A DNA stretch of 64,000 bases from Adiantum capillus-veneris (Eukaryota > Streptophyta > Polypodiopsida > Polypodiales > Pteridaceae). Where the stretch lies: positions 117,538,087 through 117,602,086 of the forward strand of contig CM043947.1 of assembly GCA_014529385.2 (NCBI GenBank), in the 5' to 3' direction. The stretch's first letter is position 1; each line of letters starts with the position of its first letter. The position numbers were made by a program, and so were the translations under genes. The notes beneath the pieces were generated by a model that was not told where the DNA came from, made no database searches, and was given only the letters and a program-made list of their open reading frames with translations. Below are positions 47,786 to 61,250 of this stretch, piece after piece.

Positions 47786-50700
47786 ATGGCTCAATCTACG
47801 GAGAAAGAGATTTTTGGTGCGTTTACATCCGAAGACAAATTGGATGGTACCAACTATTCTCTTTGGTCTTTTATGGCCAAAAATGTTTTGGTTGGTAAAG
47901 GATTGTGGGATTATGTATCTGGAGATGAAGTTCGTCCAGGTAGCATTGCACCTGCCACGCCTGGTCGTGGTGCAGCTGTTGGTGCAGGACCCTCACAAGT
48001 CACTCCAGAGCAAAAGAGATGGGATACTAAAGATGCACAGGCTATGGCTGTGATTGCCTTAACCATAAAGAGGACAATCACACCACATATCAGATCTTGC
48101 AGAACTTTTGAGGATGCTTGGAACACTCTGCAAGCTATGTTTGGAGGAAGAAACGCTGCCAGAATAGAGTTTTCGAAGAAACAACTTGACAAAATACAGA
48201 TGGACGAAGGTGACGATATTGTCGAGCATCTTACAAAAATCAGGGATCTTAAAGAGCAATTTCTTAGCATTGATGAAGTGATTCCAGAGAAGGACTTGGT
48301 TTCCAAAACACTCAATTCACTACCACCATCTTATTTGACTTTTCAGACTTCTTTGACTCTGTCTTTGCGAGCTAATCCTGACCCTCTTCATTTTGAAGAG
48401 TTAGTGGCTTTGCTATTGCAGGAGGATCAATCACGTAAGAACAAGTCTTTACAGGTGGATGGTATGGATCATGCTCTTGTTGTACAGAACAAAAACAAGG
48501 GTAAAGAGAGTGCTCATCACTCCAAGTCTAGTGCAGGACAGTCTTCAGAGAAGTCTAAAGGTGATTCCGATAAGTCCAAGAAGAAAGGTAAATGTCACTA
48601 CTGCAAGAAACCTGGTCACTACATTAGTGAGTGTAAAAAGCGAATTGCTAAAGAAAAGAAGAAAGAGTCAAGTTTGGTTGTTTCAGCTTCTGGTGATTCT
48701 TCTACAGCTAAAGAAGAGTCTGCAAACTTTGTGCAGGATTCTTATGCTTTTGTAGTATGTTCAGATTTTTTTGCTTACAGTGTTGACAAGACACAAATGA
48801 TTTGGTACTTTGATAGTGGTGCATCTAGGCATATTACTTCAAGGAAGGATTTGTTTTGTTCATTGGATGCAGCTCCAGCAGGAAAGAAGGTGACATGTGC
48901 AAATAATGCTTCTTATCCAATCAAAGGAGTTGGTAAGATTTTGATTACCATTTCAGATGGTTCAGATTTATGCTTACCAGATGTCTTATATGTTCCAGGG
49001 ATCAAGAAGAATTTGTTGTCTGTATCCTCTCTTGCAAAAAATGGTCTTCGGGTCATTTTTGAGGATGACAGATGTGTTGTACGAGATCGAGAGAATGGTT
49101 ATTCTCTTATCACTACAGGTACGCTGGACAATGGACTATTTGTGCTAGATCGTTATGAAAAGCAGATTCAGGTATGTATTGTAGAAACAAAGACTCAGGC
49201 CATGCAAGATGCTGAGTTGTGGCATGCTAGATTTGGGCATGTTGGTTATGGCAGTTTGATGACTTTACAACGTCATAATATGGTGCACGATTTGTCTTTA
49301 TTGGAGATGCCACCAAGACATGTATGTGAAGGTTGCGTTCTTGGAAAGATGCACAGATTTGCATTTTCGCAGGGTGGTTCAGTTAGAGCGACACGAAAGT
49401 TGCAGCTTGTACACAGTGATGTATGTGGTCCTATGCGGACGCCATCTATAGGAAACAGCCTTTATTTTGTGACCTTCATTGATGACTTTTCCAGGTTTTG
49501 TTGGGTGTATCCACTCAAAGCAAAGTCAGATGTGTTTGAAGTTTTTCAACATTATGTCGCCATGGTTGAAAATGAAACAGGTTGCAAAGTACAGACTCTT
49601 CGTACCAATCGAGGAGGTGAATAAATGTCAGGTGCATTTAAGGATTTTTTGGAAAAGAAAGGCATTAAACACCAATGCACTATGCCATACACACCACAAC
49701 AGAATGGTGTTGCAGAAAGGAAGAACAAGTCTTTAATGGAGACGGCTAGATGTATGCTCAAGGCTAAGAGTTTGCCTCATAAGCTATGGATGGAGGCAGT
49801 TGCTTGTGCAGCACATGTTTTGAACAGGTGTCCTACTCGTGCCTTGAAGACCATTACTGCATATGAAGCTTGGTATGACAAAAAACCTTCAGTCAGTTAT
49901 CTTCGTGTTTTTGGTTGTCTTGCTTATGCTCACATCCCTCAGCAGTTACGTGGGAAGCTTGATGATAAGGCAATCAAATGTATATTTGTGGGGTACAGTA
50001 GTGGAAGTAAAGGTTATAGACTTTACAATCCTGCTACAAACAAGATTTTTGAAAGTCGTGATGTAATTTTTGCAGAAACTACTGCTCAACCTATGGTTGC
50101 TTTTGATGTACCTCATATGCAGACACATGATGTATTTGAAGGTTTGCTTCCTTCTTTTGTGGAGAATCAAGAATCACAACAGGTTGATAATCTTGATCAA
50201 TCTTTTGATCAGCATGTGACACCTCATGATGTAGAGGAAATTGTGCGTGAAGAGCAAGAAGTTCTCAGGGAAGAAAGAACCTTGCCTAAATGGGTTCAGA
50301 AAACTTTGCAGGATAGCAAGTTGGATGCACCGTTGCCATGAAAAACACGTGCTGGTACTACTTTTGGCAGAGAGTAAGTAGATTTGGCTTGCTTTAGCAC
50401 TCTTTGTGATGCAGATGATCCTGATTCATTTGAACAAGCTTTAGAGTGTGTTCAGTGGAAAGATGCTATGCAGCAAGAAATTGATTCTATTCATAAGAAT
50501 CATACATGGGATCTAGTGGACTTGCCTACAGGTAAAAAGCCTATTGGTACAAAGTGGGGTTTTAAGGTAAAAAGGAAACAAGATGGTACTGTTGACAGGT
50601 ACAAAGCAAGGCTTGTGGCAAAAGGCTATGCGCAACAGAAAGGCATAGATTATGATGAAACCTCTGCTCCTACTTCTCGTGCGTCCACAGTTAGATCACT

Positions 50701-51937
50701 AGTTGCAATTGCTGCTCATCATGGTTGGAAAGTGCATCAGTTGGATATCAAAACTGATTTTTTGAATGGTGATTTGCAGGAAGAAGTTTATGTAAGTCAA
50801 CCAAGTAGTTTTGTTGTAAAAGGTCAAGAGAAAAAGGTATGTAGATTGCGTAAAGCTTTGTATGGTCTCAAACAGGCTCCAAGAGCATGGTATGAGAAGA
50901 TACATACTTATTTGATTGGCCAGGGATTTCAGAATAGTCCAACATAAAGTACTTTGTATGTCAAAAAGAGAGATGGAGTTCTCATTATGCTAACACTTTA
51001 TGTGGATGATATGCTTCTTACAGGCAATAATGCAAATGAAATTGAAGCGTTTAAAGATGCTTTGAGAAAAACCTTTGAGATGTCTGATCTTGGTTTGCTA
51101 CATTATTACTTGGGTATTCAGTTTGTGCAATCAGAGGATGGCATATACATGTTGCAGGCAAAATATTTGCATAAAATTTTGGACAAGTTTGGTATGCAAA
51201 ATTGTAAGCCAATCTCTACACCCGTAGAAACTGGATCAAAGTTGAGCGTGCATGATGCTGGAGAAACTTTTGATGTACATACTTATGCAGCAGCGGTTGG
51301 TTGCTTGATATATTTGGCAGGCAACACTCGTCCAGACATTCAATTTGGGGTTTCACAAGCAAGCAGATTTATGCACAGCCCAGGTATGCATCATTGGTAG
51401 GCTGTGAAGCGCATACTTCGTTACCTTTCAGGTACCCCTAATCTTGCCATGTTCTTTCCAAGGGGGGATATGTATGGAAAGCACAGTTCTATGCAGCTTC
51501 TTGGTTACAGCGATTCAGATTGGGCTGGTGATTTTGACACACGACATTCCACAAGTGTCAATTGGTTTTTCTTGGGAAATGCATGTATATCTTGGCTAAG
51601 CAAGAAGCAACCCACAGTGGCTACATCAACTTGTGAAGCTGAGTACAGGGCAGCTTTCACGGCAACAGTTGATTGTGTATGGATACGCAGGTTATTGGCA
51701 GATCTTTGTGAGTGTCAACAGGCACCCACTACCATTTTCACTGACAGTCAGAGTGCTATGGCAGTTGCAAGGAATCCAGTATTTCATGCAAGAACAAAGC
51801 ACATAGAGGTTCACTACCACTATGTCAGGGAAAGGCTACATGCAGGGGAGATCACACTAACTTACTGTCCTACACAGGATAACATTGCAGATCTATTTAC
51901 GAAGGCGTTATCACGAGAAAAGTTTGAAGCTTTCTGA
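47786..51937 (+). pseudogene. Copia 2 gag-pol, one frame with five stops
   Basis: The start chosen is MAQSTEKEIFGAF at 47786 (an in-frame ATG also occurs at 47771). Order: gag (KLDGTNYSLWSF), zinc knuckle CHYCKKPGHYISEC near 48594, protease WYFDSGASRHITS, integrase zinc region LWHARFGHVGYG and CEGCVLGK, catalytic DVCGPM, then TNRGGE where Copia integrases have T-D, so the second catalytic aspartate is asparagine; NGVAERKNK is kept. RT has VHQLDIKTDFLNGDL and LYVDDM; RNase H has SDSDWAGDFDTRHSTS and DSQSAMAVARNP. Stops lie at 49622, 50339, 50375, 50945 and 51398, with no frameshift. The first stop directly follows the mutated integrase motif. Not autonomous as it stands. Confidence 0.95.
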
Positions 51938-52003
51938 AAAGCTTTGGGCTTACTCTCATACACATGATGATCTGCTACCTTGTACGGATTCACACTATCA
52001 CTA

Positions 52004-52013
52004 CAGGGGGGAT
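52004..52013 (+). promoter_or_regulatory. polypurine tract of Copia 2
   Basis: AGGGGGGAT-type purine run one base before the 3' LTR. Confidence 0.85.
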
Positions 52014-52014
52014 T

Positions 52015-52291
52015 TGTAGACATGTAGTAGTGTTAGTGTGTATACGCGCTTCACCAGGGGCACTTTTCTCCCACTGGGTTTTTCCCCCTGGACATCCGGT
52101 GTGAAAGGACACCTTATCTCTTAGGGTTTCATATAAGCTTTGTTGCTCTGAGTTTGTATACATTATTATTCCAATACAGAGAGGGAGACTACAGAGATCT
52201 CGTACACAAGCTCTGTGTCTTCTCCTTCTCCATCTTTTTCCTACTCTGAGTTGCTGTCTTCCTTCTGTTTCCTGTTTCATCATCTTCAACA
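52015..52291 (+). repeat. 3' LTR of Copia 2
   Basis: 277 bp, four substitutions from the 5' LTR, followed by the target duplication CTATG. Confidence 0.97.
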
Positions 52292-52296
52292 CTATG

Positions 52297-54329
52297 GTCA
52301 CTTTAGATTATGGGTGGACAGTTTGTAATCATTTTTAGAATTTAGGAAATCTATAAGTAAATACGTACAAGAGAAAAATGCTCACTCTATCATGGGGGTA
52401 GATTGTACTTAGTGCTCTGTGTCCTTCTTCTCTTCTCTCACCTCTTATCTCTATGTGCTTGTGTAGCTCTCCACTCTAGGAGGTGCACATGCACGTGCTC
52501 TCTCTCAGATCTTGCACTGCTCTCAATTGTGTGTATGTTCGGTTCACCAAGTATGCAAATCTGTTGTTTTATTGCTTGTAGTGTGTTGTTTGTACATATA
52601 TTTGCAGGGATGCCTGGCCTTTCAGCTATTGTAGCTTGTCTTTGCCAGCTATCAATCGGTTATGCACTAGCTAATGCTAACAATCGTCGAGCCATCGTCA
52701 ATTCAAAAGAAAAATAACTATTTTTGGAAAAGAAAAAAACATGGGTCTCTTTTGCATAGTGTCCCATGATGGTTATTTGTTTCTTGGAAACATGGTACAA
52801 AGTAGCTTCTTGCTTTGATTATCACTCTTATGCCTCTTTACCAAGTATAAGGTTATGTATCTGTAAAGTCATATTTAGTCATATACTCAAAATTGAATAC
52901 TTAGATTAGTTTTCATTTGGGGTTATTGATTGAGCTTAGTACCGCTTTAACACAAGACCGATATCCACTGGCTATCCCAGCTTTGTAAACCATTCTGCAA
53001 ATTTATATTGCACCTTCATTATCCGCTTGTGTGAACTAAAAGTTGCCTACTTTCATTATCTTTTACTAGCAAACAACCCCAACTTCTCACCAATTTTTGT
53101 CATTAAGGGCTTTAAAAGCATTAATGTATTTAGTGTGTGTTTAAATTTAAGAACAAATCATCGTTAATGTCTTGTCTTTGAGAGCAGGAAAACCTATACA
53201 CATGAGTTAGAAGTATATATTTTTGCAGGGACTCTCCACCTTCTGTCCTGCACTTTTGAAGGTCAAAAGTGGCTTTGAAGGGCTCTACAACCTTAAAAAA
53301 TGAACAACAACAACACCCCCCCCCCCCCCCCCCCCCCCCCCCCCTTTTGTTGGGTAAGCAACCACAAACAATTTAAAACATTGAAAAAATATCATTGCAT
53401 TTGACACACATGTAGACCAATATGTTTCCTGTTCATACATTCTCAAATAATCATCAATTTGAAGTCCATGCTTAGACGTGAAAACAACTTCTTTTAAAGC
53501 CAAGAAGAAAATTAAGCTAAATCCTACTGCTCAAAGAATTGTATGCATACTATGCATCAATGCTTTCATGGAAAAAATTAGTATTTACAAGTTTTTAATA
53601 ACAAATGTACAAGTTGTGCACGGAAAATTTAAAGCAACATAAACTATTATCAAAGTGAAGAAACTAACAAGGATGGAATAAACTAATCTTCAACAAAAAC
53701 AACAAATGGAATGAGCGTATCTTTTTTTCATTGCAGGTTGTGCGCTTCGCTTTGATACCAAATGTGAGAGCCACTTGTCTCACGAAGATGATGAGATTGC
53801 AAACTCCTTTCACCTGTAGAGAAAATGAGAGAGATAAGATGAAAATAGAGGTAAGCGTGCTCAACTGTCCTCCTAACCATAGTTTATATAGGGAAAGGTC
53901 TTTGCATTTTTAGGATAGCCACTTGAGAGGCTCCCATCACCACTTGGAATTTGCATTTTCCCTCTGTCCCATGCCTGCAACTTTTTCTACTTATAAGCAC
54001 CCCTGAGCATAGGCCGGATTCCTAGCTACTTGTCGCAATTCATGGCTAATCTTGGCAGCTTTGTCATGGTGCTTTGCAACATAGGCTAGACATGCCTAGC
54101 CATCTAGCCTACTAGCATACTTGCACTTTGTATATCTTTAGGACTTGAAGCATGTCCAAGGATCCTAGCTATACATGGATCTTGTAAATTCACTGACCTT
54201 TGACTGCTAATCTCTTTGTAAGTACACTAGGTTTTACTAGATGTCTAACATCAACCATGGAGACAATATAGTAGAAAAATAAACGTTGTAGATAAGTAAA
54301 AGCACAAGTCATCCATATAGATACTACAA
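52297..54329. other. no confident gene; poly-C tract
   Basis: A hydrophobic plus frame at 52403-52717 (104 codons) has no known motif and is cysteine-rich by composition; it is not called as a gene. A run of 29 C lies at 53316-53344. The rest is AT-rich. Confidence 0.5.
53316..53344 (+). repeat. poly-C run of 29
   Basis: Uninterrupted C tract preceded by CAACAACAACA. Confidence 0.95.
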
Positions 54330-54330
54330 T

Positions 54331-54368
<38 letters not shown>

Positions 54369-57045
54369 TGGTCACTTCATCTAGCTATGATTGCTTCATC
54401 CAGTGACACACACTCACACATGAGATACTGATATAGCTAATGATTATTATGTCTTATGGAGGGCTACCTTGAGACTATGTCTTGGAAGAATTTGATTGAA
54501 GCATAATGGAGCTAACGAGTATACAAAGTTACCTCCCTTGGGACTAACCCCTTCTTATACTCTCTTGGCTTAATTGGATGACTTACATAAATATGCATAT
54601 TGGGGGTTGATGGTTGCATTGTCTGGAGTATACAAATACACATATCTTATTGGCAGTATACCTTATTGATCTCACAATCCTTGGGTAGGAAACTGTGGCT
54701 TAGTGGTGGCCTATCCTTTACCTGGAAACTCCTAGCTCACACTCCTAAATTACAGTGCTGTCCATGGAAGGACCTTCCACTTAAAGCTTAAAATCAGTAG
54801 CTCTCCTATGGGTCGAATCCCTTTTGGCTTAAAGCTCTTTGGTTTGTATGCATCGGGTGGAATGCACCCCTAAACATGTTTGTATTGAGATGCTAGTTTA
54901 AAGTGGTATAAACACTCCCATAACAAAATTACTTTCAATGGGTGTAATTATAATTTTGTACAAACCCTTGATGGAGATCCCCCCTCTTGAGCGTGATGGG
55001 TCTCTCTATAACGGCTTTCTCCCACCTACCGCTTAGCAATGCTATCCCTGTGTAATTTATGCGTCTTTGCTCAGGCATTGAATCTACACCAACCTTGGCG
55101 TACACTGCTAACCCCTGTACCCGATTAATGTTTACTGTATCTTTCTCTCTCTCTCTCTCTCATCTATCCAAGCATGCAACATGGCTGATACACCGACTCT
55201 GGTCTTCCTCTATCTTCAATAACATTATGATTCTCCTCTCTACCAATACATCATGTACCCGGGCTATGGATTTGAAACGATGTCCCCTATACTAGTGTTA
55301 TGACAATACGCACACAACTTCTAGCATTCCTTGGGGATATTTGGATTCTATTGCTGGATTCGGTGGTGACTTATGGCGAATACTATGGCCTTGGTGATGT
55401 TGATGCTGATGAGGTGTTCTCCACTAGTTGAAAGGTTGCCTATTCAACAAAGGTGAGGGTTATCTATACCCTCACTTAGCCTTGATTTTTTTGCTTTAAA
55501 ACCTTTTTGAATATAAGAAATGGTTGCCTCTCTATGTGTTTAAATTGTTGCAACATGTGGCATGATGATGGTGCAAGCTACCCCACAGGTTCTACTCTAG
55601 TACTTACTGACATTGTTTATTATTATAAATCTGGTGCATGTCATGTTGGACTATTGTGTTTGAAAAATCCTGGCTTAAAGCATTAATTTTAATCTTTGAT
55701 ATCTATGATAATCTATATATTTAACCAATATGGGATTGGCACGATAATTTTTGAACTAGATGTACTCCGTGGTTTTTACTAAACCGCCCATTCTTAAAAA
55801 GATTTACTAACTGGTTGCTTTATGAGAATTTTTGAGTTATGTTTGCCATTTTATGGCTTGGAATTAGATGATATGCGATTAAGAAGTCTTCTATTTGGAA
55901 GTATTTTTGACATAGAATACCGGACAAACATAGAATATCGGAAATCTTTTTAGAAAATGGTCTATTTACATCATTATTTCTAGAAAAAGGGAACTAAATG
56001 TTTTTTTAGGGGCATTTCCTACCTCTAACGTTACTATGGCGATGACTTTCATGGTATTGAACTTACTGATCTTGGTCATAATTCAATATTTCTGCTCAAA
56101 TATAAATATGAGAGACTCTAGAAACTACTGAGTGCTCTCGACTTGTTTGGTTTAAAATAAATGGTTGCTCTGCTGTAGTTTAGATCCGACGGGATTCAGT
56201 TCTTTACACAAGTTTTTTCAAAAACCTGTTGGTTTTTACAATTAATCTTGGCAGCTAGTTTTCCTTACATTTTAAATTTATACCATTTGACATGGATTTT
56301 TGCCATGCTTGTACAATTGCTTGAGCTAAGTCATATTATTAGCACTGTTTCTGCTCTTTTGAGATGAACCAATAGAATTTTCCCTAAATCAAGATAAACT
56401 AGTACAAAAGCATAAAAAAAGCTCCCAAAATGATAGTACAAAGCTCCCAAAAATCAGCAGTATTTCTCATTTTTGGAGAAATTAGTGTTTTTTTCGGTTA
56501 TCTTTGCCAAAGGAGATTAGTGAGACATACCCCATTTAAATTGTTCAAGCCAAAAGATCCTCATGTATCAATCATTAAATGGTTGTAACCTGATACCATC
56601 AGTAGTTTTTACTGTATAAAATCATCAGGTACCACATATTTTTTAGAGTTGCCAATTATGCCAAGCAATACTTAGTTATATGCCAAGCCATAGAGTGAAG
56701 ACATGCCCATAAATATCAACAAAAGTATAAACATAGCCAGGCCAGTAAAGATTCTCCATAATCAGAGAAGTTCTAAGATTGAGCAGTCAACTATACACAG
56801 TGACTGGGAGCTTAAAGAAACTATGACCGATTCTTCTTATACTTTACTAGTTTTTGTTTAGACTTTGATGTTTTTGCTTATATTTTGCTTTATCGGTCTC
56901 TTTTGTTGTGATTATACTTTGCTTTACTAGTCTCTTTTAGTGATACCAGACTTACACCTAAGGAACGGATGCTATGATATTCTCATTACATTGTGACATG
57001 GTCTTCAATAAATGATATGATTTGATCTTTTGGATACTCTCACTC
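54330..57045 (+). repeat. segmental duplication, copy 1
   Basis: Begins at a (CA)n tract (54337-54365) and runs colinear with 58708-61738 through markers such as GGTCACTTCATCT, CCTTGATGGAGATCCCCCCT and AACAAAGGTGAGGGTTATCT. The segment 56367-56800 is inverted relative to copy 2, and about 245 bp present in copy 2 is absent after it. No ORF with a recognised domain. Confidence 0.92.
56367..56800 (-). repeat. inverted segment within duplication copy 1
   Basis: Its reverse complement matches 60808-61250, for example CTCAATCTTAGAACTTCT, GGCCTGGCTATGTTTATACT-like sequence and GATAACCGAAAAAAACACT. The outer boundaries are accurate to about 20 bp. Confidence 0.88.
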
Positions 57046-58696
57046 CCTTTGGGATAATACTTGAGAGTTTTGGTAACACTGTGAGTTTTTTTTAAAAACA
57101 CATAAAATTCTCTAGGAATTTTGGATGTTTCTTATATGGCTTGGTAACTCCCATATTGGTAAAGCCTATTGCTTCATGAAGTTTACGAGGCAATAATGTT
57201 TTATTATTTATCAGTTAAAGTTTTGACTTTGGCCCTAATTGATTACTCATGCTTAATAGGTTTACAAATCATTTTGTTAGCACTTGTTTGATAAAGACCA
57301 CACCGATGACACCTGTATATAAGCTTAGATTTCATTTCTTGATACAACAAGCACCTTTGAGAACCTAAAAATGGTTTTGCAAAATGGCTTCATATCTAGA
57401 CTTCTTGGGGATAAAAATGGGTTAAACACTTGGATTAGAAGGGGTGATGGATTTTTGATCAAAACTTAATCTAATTAATAGATATAATTTCCTTTAAAAT
57501 TTGGGGTAGCTACTAACCTTAAGACAACCTATTATAAAGATTTCACTTGGATCAGAAGGGGTGATGGCCTTCAGATCACAATTTTAAAAGGAATTAAATT
57601 AAAAAAAACACACTCTACACTTAATCAGAAGGGGTAATGGCCTTCTTATCTCAAAAACAGTGACACCTTCAAATCATTTTCTCTCAGAATGGATACTTGC
57701 TAATATTTGACACTAAATGGATGGTAAGTACAAGGTAAAAAGGTTTTGATTATGACATGGATAACAATTGATAAGTTCAATGACATGTATGATACGTATT
57801 CAAGGCTAACGAATGTGTTGTCTTATTTATATGGATGCAGGTGAGGGCTCTATATTTACTTAGGATCTTTTTGGCTTTGCTGCTGTCCGTCACCGTTGAA
57901 CTTGGCCTCTGTCACTTTAATATTAGTAGTCCTTGACATTCTTATGTACCAATTACTAGAATGATACCTCATTCTCACTATGATGTACAAAAATGAATTA
58001 GAGACTGAGTCATTTTTGTGCTAATCCTTGTCTTTGTCTAAAGCCAATTATCTTTTGAAGTTTATGCTTTTTTCTGTATAAGTATAAGTTTAAAAATAGT
58101 AACACACACGTCCTAAACACAAGGTTCTCCCAGAATGCTGGGTAACCAATTGGTGGCTTTGGAGACTTTTGTATATGGGCTTTGATGGACCCACTGTCTA
58201 TAATTCCTTGTTAGGTTGACAGCTGTTAGGTGGTCTTTTCTTGTCTATAAAGCAGATTCCTGCTCACAGCTACCATAGTCTTTGAATCAGCCGGTTTTAG
58301 GTTGCACGTTAATCCAAAATCACTTACCCTTGTGTAATTATTTTGATGATTTTAGGAACAATTTACCTATAAATGGACTACTCTTGGATGGACGATTCGA
58401 TCGAGGAATATCCATAGAAATTGGTAAAAGCATGGAAAACTTCTATGACTGACTATGAATGGCATCCATACTATTTTTTATTGGCTAACAAAGCCCTAAA
58501 ACTCCTACTAGAGTATAATTCTCTCTGCTAACATTATCACTTATAGCTCTGATGAGACTCATGGATTTTATGATATGATACAACTCTTTGGCTTTAGACT
58601 TAACTATTATACTCTCATCAACTTGGTGAGGTAGTAGGCCCATACTCAATGGGCCTACTACCGACTCATTGATTATGGTGCCTGGGTTAGAGTGAC
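57046..58696. other. spacer between duplication copies, no gene
   Basis: AT-rich. The motif ATCAGAAGGGGTGATGGCCTTC or a variant occurs three times near 57437, 57549 and 57627. A perfect 13-bp inverted repeat lies at 58631-58661. No domain recognised. Confidence 0.55.
58631..58661. repeat. perfect 13-bp inverted repeat, 5-nt loop
   Basis: GTAGTAGGCCCAT, ACTCA, then ATGGGCCTACTAC. It could form a stable hairpin; no T-run follows that would suggest a terminator. Confidence 0.9.
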
Positions 58697-58742
58697 CACG
58701 CACGCGCACGTGCGCGTGCGCGCACACACACACACACACGTG
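58697..58742 (+). repeat. 46-bp alternating purine-pyrimidine tract
   Basis: A CG/CA/TG alternating run without a break, including palindromic GCGCACGTGCGC. This composition favours Z-DNA. It marks the left edge of duplication copy 2. Confidence 0.92.
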
Positions 58743-59499
58743 ACACTTGGTCACTTCATCTGGCTATGATTGCTCCATCCAGGCACACACACTTACACTT
58801 GAGATATTGATATAGCTAATGATTATTTTGTCTTATGGGGGGCTACCTTGTGCCTGCATCTTGGAAGAATTTGGTTGAAGTGTAATGAAGCTGATGAATA
58901 TATGGCTTTACCTCCCTTGGGTCTAACCTCTTCCTATATTGTTTTGGCATAATTGGATGACTTAAATAAATATTCCTAATGGGGATTGATCGTTACACAT
59001 ATGTTTTGGCAGTATGCCTTACTGATCTCATAATGCTTGGGTAGGAAATTGTGGCTTAGTAGTGGCCTATCCTTTACCTGAAAACTCCTAGATCAAACTC
59101 CTAAATTACAGTGCTAATCATAACTTGGCCATGTCCATGGAAGGACCTTCCACTTAAAGCTTAAAATCAGTAGTCTCATATGGGCCGAATCCCTTTCGAC
59201 TTAAAGCTCTTTGGTTTGTATGCATCTTGTGGAATGCACCCCTAAACATGCTTATATTGAGATGCTACTCTGACGTGGTATGAACACTCCCCTAAAAAAC
59301 TTACTTTCAATGGGTGTAATTACCCTGGCATAATTTTGTAGAGACCCTTGATGGAGATCCCCCCTCCTGAGTGTGATGGGTCTCTCTGTAATGGCTTTCT
59401 CCCACCTACCACTTAGCAGTGTTATCCCTGCGTAGTTTTGCGTCTTTGCTTAGGCATTGCATCAAGGCCAACCTCGGCGCACGTCGCTACCCCCTGTAC

Positions 59500-59502
<3 letters not shown>

Positions 59503-59582
<80 letters not shown>
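59503..59582 (+). repeat. (TC)n microsatellite, 40 units
   Basis: Pure TC run inside duplication copy 2; the equivalent place in copy 1 (about 55143-55162) has only about ten units. Confidence 0.97.
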
Positions 59583-59587
<5 letters not shown>

Positions 59588-60807
59588 TATCCGAGCCTAC
59601 AACCTGGTTGATACACCAATTATGGCCTTCCTCTCTCTTCATCTCTTCTCCACCAATACTTGGTGTACCCAGGATATGGATTTGGATGATCTCCCCTACA
59701 CTAGCGTTATGACAATACGCACACAAATTCCAACATTGCTTGGGGATATTTGGATTCTTCTGTTGGATTCGATGTTGACTTTGATGCTCCTCCTGTTGGC
59801 GAGTACTATGGCCTTGCTGTCCTCGATGTTGCTGAGGTGTTCTCCACTGGTTGAAAGGCTGTCTATTTAACAAAGGTGAGGGTTATCTATACCCTCACTT
59901 AGCCTTGATTGGTTTTTGCACTAAAACCTTTTTGAATATAAGAAACAATGGCCTCTTTGTGTGTTTCAAAACTTGCAACATGTGGGATGATGATGGTGCA
60001 AGCCGCCTCACAAGTTCTATTCTAGTACTTACTATCATTGTTTACTATTATAAATCTGGTGTGTGTCATATTGGATGACTTTGTTTGAGAATTCTTGGCT
60101 TAAAGCATCAATTTTAATCTTTGATATCTGTGATAATCTGTATATTTAACCAGTACAGGGATAGACATGATAATTTTTAAACTAGATGTACTCCGTGGTT
60201 TTTACTGAACCATCCATTCTTAAAAAGCTTTACTAATTGGTTGCTTTATGAGAATTTCCGATTTCATTTTATGGCTTGGAAAACCTAGATTATATACGAT
60301 TAAAAAGTCTTCTATTTGGAAGTATTTTTGACATAGAGTACCAGACAGACATAGAGTACTGGAAATCTTTTTAGAAAATGGTCTATTTACATCACTATTT
60401 TCAGAAAAAGGGAACTAAATGTTTTCTTAGGGGCATTTCCTACCTCTAACATTACTATGGCTGTGACCCTGATGGTATTTAACTTACTGATCTGGGTCAC
60501 GATTCAATATTTCTGCTCAAATGTAAATAGGAGAGACTCTAGAAACTATTGAGTGCTCTTGACTTGTTTGGCTTAAAATAAATGGTTGCTATCATATAGT
60601 TTAGAGCCGGCGGGATTCACTTCTTTACATAAGTTTTTTTCAAAAACCTACTGGTTTTTACAGTTAATCTTGGCCGGCAGTTTTACTAACAGGTTAATGT
60701 TTTACCATTTGAATAGGGTTTTTGCCATGTTGGCACATTTGCTTGAGCTCAGTCGTATTGATTACCATTGTTTTTGCTCTGCTCGGATGTTTGAGAAAAT
60801 ATGTTGA

Positions 60808-61250
60808 GTAATCATTGTGTATAGTTGAGTGCTCAATCTTAGAACTTCTGTGATTATGGAGAAGCTTTACTAGCCTGGCTATGTTTATACTTTTGTTGAC
60901 ATTATGCGCATGTTTTTACTCTATGGCTTGGCATATAAGTTAGTATTGCTTGATCTACTACTGGCTATTCTAAAAAATATGTGGCAGCTGATGATTTTAT
61001 ACACTAAAAACTACTGATGATATCAAGTTCCGACCATTAGATGATTGATACATGAGGGCCTTTTGGTTGAACAATTTAAATGGGGTGTGGTTCACTAATC
61101 TCCTTCGGCAAGGATAACCGAAAAAAACACTGATATGCTCAAAAAATGAGAAATATTGCTGACTTTCAGGAGCTTTGTACCATTATAATGGGAGCTTGTT
61201 TTTATGTTTTGTACTAGTTTCTCTTGATTTTGGGGAAATTTTGGTGGTTT
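60808..61250 (+). repeat. partner of the inverted segment in copy 2
   Basis: Reverse complement of 56367-56800. It is followed by GACTGGGAGCTT, which in copy 1 also follows the inverted block, helping to place the breakpoints. Confidence 0.88.

Larger units (their letters stand above)
47110..52291 (+). mobile_element. Copia LTR retrotransposon 2, complete and young
   Basis: 5.18-kb element with two 277-bp LTRs differing at four sites (1.4%), a perfect target duplication CTATG (47105-47109, 52292-52296), a Met-tRNA primer site (47389-47400) and a purine tract (52004-52013). The coding region stays in a single frame from end to end but holds five stop codons. It is a different Copia lineage from element 1. 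Confidence 0.97.

Noticed and set aside
47786-51937. Stops in the Copia polyproteins repaired by U-to-C RNA editing, as in fern and hornwort organelles
   Set aside because: Such editing is known in organelles, not for nuclear retroelement RNA, and at least the stop at 49622 sits where Copia proteins normally have an aromatic residue, which editing would not restore.
52403-52717. Hydrophobic 104-codon frame
   Set aside because: No domain, no homologous second copy in the window, and cysteine/leucine content explained by TCT/TGT-rich composition.
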